Source: Paludibacterium sp. B53371
GTDB taxonomy: Bacteria; Pseudomonadota; Gammaproteobacteria; Burkholderiales; Chromobacteriaceae
Assembly (NCBI RefSeq): GCF_018802765.1
Contig: NZ_CP069163.1
Span: 1,736,001-1,800,000 of the forward strand
Direction: 5' to 3'
Length of the DNA: 64,000 nucleotides
The translations under genes and the position numbers were made by a program. Below the pieces are notes generated by a model, which had not been told where the DNA came from, made no database searches, and saw nothing but the letters and a program-made list of their open reading frames with translations. This document shows positions 61,335 through 64,000 of the stretch, piece by piece; position 1 is the first letter of the stretch, and the number at the start of each line of letters is the position of its first letter.

Positions 61335-61565
61335 TCACCCCGCTTCGACCACCTGCAGGCGCGTCTGGACACGAGCACGCGACTTCAGCTCATTGCACTG
61401 CGGACAAAACCAGTTACTGGCACCACAGGCCTGCAGCCGCTCCAGCTCGGCACCACAATCCAGGCACCGTCCCTGCACGCGGAAAGCCTGTGCACAGCTC
61501 GGGCAGCGCCACTGCCGCCCTTCCGGCAGCAACTCGGTCTGATCAACGGGACAGACTTTTTCCAT
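61335..61565 (-). CDS. YfgJ-like zinc-ribbon protein
   Basis: The 76-residue protein has CPVD, CPSC, CLDC and CPQC pairs arranged as in E. coli YfgJ (double zinc ribbon, DUF1407), with the ERLQACGASNWFCPQC end matching LKACGAVDYFC of that family. Its role is unknown. It closes a three-gene set with a truncated haemoglobin and a TPR protein. Confidence 0.85.
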   Translation of the reverse strand: MEKVCPVDQTELLPEGRQWRCPSCAQAFRVQGRCLDCGAELERLQACGASNWFCPQCNELKSRARVQTRLQVVEAG

Positions 61566-61577
61566 GGCATTTCTCCA

Positions 61578-61967
61578 TCAACGATTGCGCATGAAATCTG
61601 CCGTGTCATAAAACGCGGCCAGCAACTTTTCTTTCAGCGCCTCTTCCACAATCAGTTCACTGACTGCCTGGCGCATACAGAACATCCACTGATCGCGCGC
61701 GGCTTCATCCACGGCAAAGGGCAGGTGGCGCATGCGCAGCCGCGGGTGGCCGAAGGCCTCGACATACAGCTGCGGCCCGCCCAGCCAGCCGGAAAGAAAC
61801 ATGAACAGTTTCTGGCGCGAACCGGACAAGTCCGCCGGATGCATGGCCCGCAGGGCAGCCACTGCAGGCTCCTGGTCCATGATGTCGTAGAAGCGGTCAC
61901 ACAACCAGCGCACCACCCCCTCGCCCCCCAGCAACTGATAAGGCGTCATGAGCTGAACATCCTGCAT
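61578..61967 (-). CDS. group II truncated haemoglobin
   Basis: The 129-residue globin has Tyr27 (B10, in DRFYDIMDQ), Phe and Trp in the heme pocket, proximal His81 in FGHPRLRMRHLPFAV and Trp94 (G8) in RDQWMFCM; these identify TrHb group II. Such proteins bind oxygen tightly and detoxify NO or peroxides. It starts 12 bases past the TPR gene stop and ends 12 bases before the zinc-ribbon start. Confidence 0.94.
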   Translation of the reverse strand: MQDVQLMTPYQLLGGEGVVRWLCDRFYDIMDQEPAVAALRAMHPADLSGSRQKLFMFLSGWLGGPQLYVEAFGHPRLRMRHLPFAVDEAARDQWMFCMRQAVSELIVEEALKEKLLAAFYDTADFMRNR

Positions 61968-61979
61968 GCCACCCCCGCC

Positions 61980-62402
61980 TCAGCTGCGCAGCAGCGCCAG
62001 ATACTTGTCGTCTTCGCCGTCGAAGATCTCTTCACCGGCCGCATCCAGGGCATCCCGCAAACATTCGCGCGCTTCTTCCAGTTGCCCCTGCTCGAATAGC
62101 ACCTGTCCCATGCGCAAATCGATATAGGCATTGCCCAGACCGCCCGGACAGGTCAGCGCATAGTCCAGCTCGGCCTCCGCCTCGGCAAAACGACCGGCAA
62201 AGAAATGGACGTCGGCCATGGCAATCTTGATCCAGGTCGCGGCCTCCCAGGCACGCTGCGGATCGGGCAACAAGGCCCAGGCCCTGGCATACTCGTCCAG
62301 CGCCAGCGCCAGTTCATCCGTTTCGGTGAAATGATCACCCTGGGTACAGTGTTGCTCGATGGCCTGGTAAACCTTGGCGTCAAGCCGAATATCCGATGAC
62401 AT
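61980..62402 (-). CDS. TPR-like protein
   Basis: The 140-residue protein has two to three tetratricopeptide-like helix pairs (LALDEYARAWALLP, RFAEAEAELDYALT, QLEEARECLRDALDAA). It is probably a small scaffold for protein interactions. The start at 62402 is preferred because AGGA lies six bases before it; an ATG two codons upstream touches it. The gene stands first in the set with the truncated haemoglobin. Confidence 0.78.
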   Translation of the reverse strand: MSSDIRLDAKVYQAIEQHCTQGDHFTETDELALALDEYARAWALLPDPQRAWEAATWIKIAMADVHFFAGRFAEAEAELDYALTCPGGLGNAYIDLRMGQVLFEQGQLEEARECLRDALDAAGEEIFDGEDDKYLALLRS

Positions 62403-62458
62403 GTTCATTCCTGTCTGTGCAATCTCTACAATCCCGCCATGATACGCGAGCCACCATC

Positions 62459-62493
62459 AAAAAGGCGCCGGACCTTGGAACGCGTCAGGCGCC
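62459..62493 (-). terminator. terminator overlapping the end of cobQ
   Basis: On the minus strand GGCGCC (62488-62493) pairs with GGCGCC (62464-62469) around an 18-base loop and is followed by five T (plus-strand A run 62459-62463). The stem starts inside the last codons of cobQ. Confidence 0.55.
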
Positions 62494-63957
62494 CAGCCCC
62501 GGCAGCACGGCACTCAGACGCACCAGATCGAGATGTGCCTCCAGCGAATCTGCCAGCCGGTCAATGTGCTGCTGGCGCAGAGCCGGGTAATCGATGACTT
62601 CAGCCCTCGCCAGGCCCGCCCAATCCAGCAGGGACTGCAAAGCCTGCGGGTGATCGAACAGTCCATGCAAATACGTGGCCATGATCTGCCCGTCTTGCGA
62701 CATCGCCCCGTCGCATTTGTCCGCCAGCAGCACCGCAGGCCGGTCCAGTGCCGGACCTTGCGTCACCCCCATGTGAATCTCGTAACCGGTGACCGAGGCC
62801 CCGCTGCCCGCCAGTACCCCTTCCACCCGGGTCAGACATTTCTCGGCTGCCAGCGTGGTTTCCATGTCCAGCAAACCCAGCCCCGGGCAACTGCCCGGGG
62901 CCCCCTCCAGCCCGAGCGGATCATGAATCTGCCCGCCGAGCATCTGATACCCGCCGCAAATGCCGATCAATTTACCGCCATAGCGCAGATGACGCCGGAT
63001 CGCCGGCGCCCAGCCATGCTGGTGCAGCCAGGCCAGATCATCGCGCACGCTCTTGCTGCCCGGCAGGATCATCAGATCGGCCGGCGGCACCGGCTGCCCC
63101 GGCCCCACCAGGGTCAGTTCAACCTGGGGATGCAGACGCAAGGGGTCAAAATCAGTGTGATTGCTGATGCGCGGATAGACCGGTGCCACCACGCGCAGGA
63201 CCGCACGCCCGGTACCGGCTTCGGCCGAGCCTTTCTGGCTGATGCTGTCCTCGGCCTCGATATGCAAGCCCATCAGATAGGGCAAGACCCCGAGCACCGG
63301 CTTGCCGGTCTTCTGCACCAGCCAGTCCAGCCCCGGCTGCAGCAGAGCGATGTCACCGCGAAAGCGATTGATGACAAACCCCACCACCCGCTGGCGCTCG
63401 CTGGGCGACAGCAATTCGAGCGTACCGACCAGATGGGCAAACACCCCGCCGCGATCAATGTCCGCCACCAGCAACACCGGGCAATCGACCGCCTCGGCAA
63501 AGCCCATATTGGCAATATCGCCCTCGCGCAGATTGATCTCTGCCGGGCTGCCGGCCCCTTCCACCACCACGCACTGATACTGTTCGGCCAGCCGGTGAAA
63601 CGACGCCAGCACCGCCTCACGGGCCTTGGGCTTGTAGGCGTGATAGGGCACGGCATCCATATTGCCGATCGAACGCCCCTGGATGATGACCTGTGATCCC
63701 ATATTGCTGTTCGGCTTGAGCAAGACCGGGTTCATATCGGTATGCGGCTCAATGCCACACGCCAGGGCCTGCACCGCCTGCGAGCGTCCGATTTCGCCGC
63801 CATCCACGGTCACGGCACTATTGAGCGCCATATTTTGCGGCTTGAATGGCGCAACGCGGACACCGCGCCGGGCCAGCAGACGGCACAGCCCGGCGGCCAG
63901 CGTACTCTTGCCGGCGTCCGAGGTGGTGCCCTGGATCATCAGGGTTTTTGCAGACAT
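62485..63957 (-). CDS. cobQ: cobyric acid synthase
   Basis: CobQ amidates four side chains of adenosylcobyrinic a,c-diamide using glutamine and ATP. The 490-residue protein has an N-terminal P-loop amidoligase domain ([20 protein letters not shown], then [13 protein letters not shown]) and a C-terminal glutaminase domain with Cys in [14 protein letters not shown] (near 335) and His in [18 protein letters not shown] precedes the start at 63957. Other cobalamin genes may lie past the right edge. Confidence 0.97.
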   Translation of the reverse strand: MSAKTLMIQGTTSDAGKSTLAAGLCRLLARRGVRVAPFKPQNMALNSAVTVDGGEIGRSQAVQALACGIEPHTDMNPVLLKPNSNMGSQVIIQGRSIGNMDAVPYHAYKPKAREAVLASFHRLAEQYQCVVVEGAGSPAEINLREGDIANMGFAEAVDCPVLLVADIDRGGVFAHLVGTLELLSPSERQRVVGFVINRFRGDIALLQPGLDWLVQKTGKPVLGVLPYLMGLHIEAEDSISQKGSAEAGTGRAVLRVVAPVYPRISNHTDFDPLRLHPQVELTLVGPGQPVPPADLMILPGSKSVRDDLAWLHQHGWAPAIRRHLRYGGKLIGICGGYQMLGGQIHDPLGLEGAPGSCPGLGLLDMETTLAAEKCLTRVEGVLAGSGASVTGYEIHMGVTQGPALDRPAVLLADKCDGAMSQDGQIMATYLHGLFDHPQALQSLLDWAGLARAEVIDYPALRQQHIDRLADSLEAHLDLVRLSAVLPGLGA

Positions 63958-64000
63958 GATTTGATCTCCGGACGCGCATTTTTCTTGCACTCGTCCTAGA

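Noticed and set aside
62533-63696. 387-codon plus-strand frame opposite cobQ
   Set aside because: Shadow of a complete cobQ.
1-64000. tRNA, rRNA, CRISPR, IS elements, prophage
   Set aside because: No cloverleaf-like sequence, repeat-spacer array, transposase or phage structural gene was seen in any gap.

Overview
The window reads as a chromosomal segment of a Gram-negative betaproteobacterium, most likely Neisseriales, family Chromobacteriaceae. Supporting points are a GC-rich, gap-poor genome, the minus-strand block rpsB-tsf-pyrH-frr-uppS-cdsA-dxr-rseP-bamA-skp-lpxD-fabZ-lpxA-lpxB-rnhB, outer-membrane lipid A genes, motAB, and a gamma-glutamylated polyamine pathway. The genus cannot be fixed from sequence alone. 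I see no rRNA, tRNA, IS element, prophage or CRISPR array.

Bases 1-9300 hold sensory and small-metabolism genes: a 5'-truncated gene with a degenerate EAL-like fold, a DUF190 protein, a GlxA-type regulator divergent from a cysteine hydrolase, an MTA/SAH-nucleosidase-like protein with a catalytic Asp replaced by Asn, a LysR regulator, a stand-alone BLUF photoreceptor, a duplicated CoA-transferase-like protein divergent from an HTH-citrate synthase fusion, a zinc-ribbon MscL and a diguanylate cyclase. Bases 9300-18750 hold an ArsR/DUF2892 divergent pair, UspA, a large FUSC protein whose start codon lies inside a 12-bp hairpin, cysK, a yqjD/yqjE/yqjK-like stress-membrane operon with DUF2827 and DUF1345 genes, and an orphan FliD-like protein.

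Bases 18680-34090 are the envelope and translation block on the minus strand. It contains a probable structured rpsB leader and four internal hairpin-plus-U-tract signals (after rpsB, after tsf, between pyrH and frr, and just before lpxD). These would step transcription down along the block. Bases 34380-38600 form a plus-strand run of antiporter, YbdK ligase, NudC and a second FUSC protein, followed by yajQ, tdk, a low-GC secreted beta-helix protein and a POT peptide transporter.

Bases 43190-53750 carry a LysE exporter, a small zinc-ribbon protein, an orphan UmuD-like self-cleaving protein with a perfect palindrome at its promoter, the slt-cca-GNAT run, and a tightly overlapping motA-motB-methyltransferase-HDOD-TrmH operon. 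Bases 53900-61050 are a putrescine-catabolism island: SpuC-type aminotransferase, PuuA-type ligase, PuuD-type hydrolase and alanine dehydrogenase on one side, PuuR-type regulator and PuuC-type dehydrogenase on the other. If the transaminase uses pyruvate, alanine dehydrogenase would regenerate it and release ammonia. The right end has a zinc-ribbon/truncated haemoglobin/TPR cluster and cobQ.

The most unusual items are the FUSC start-codon hairpin, the D-to-N nucleosidase, the duplicated CoA-transferase-like protein without a recognisable catalytic Asp paired with an HTH-citrate synthase, the orphan UmuD-like unit, and the orphan FliD-like gene. No single large new system is evident; most of the window is ordinary chromosome.
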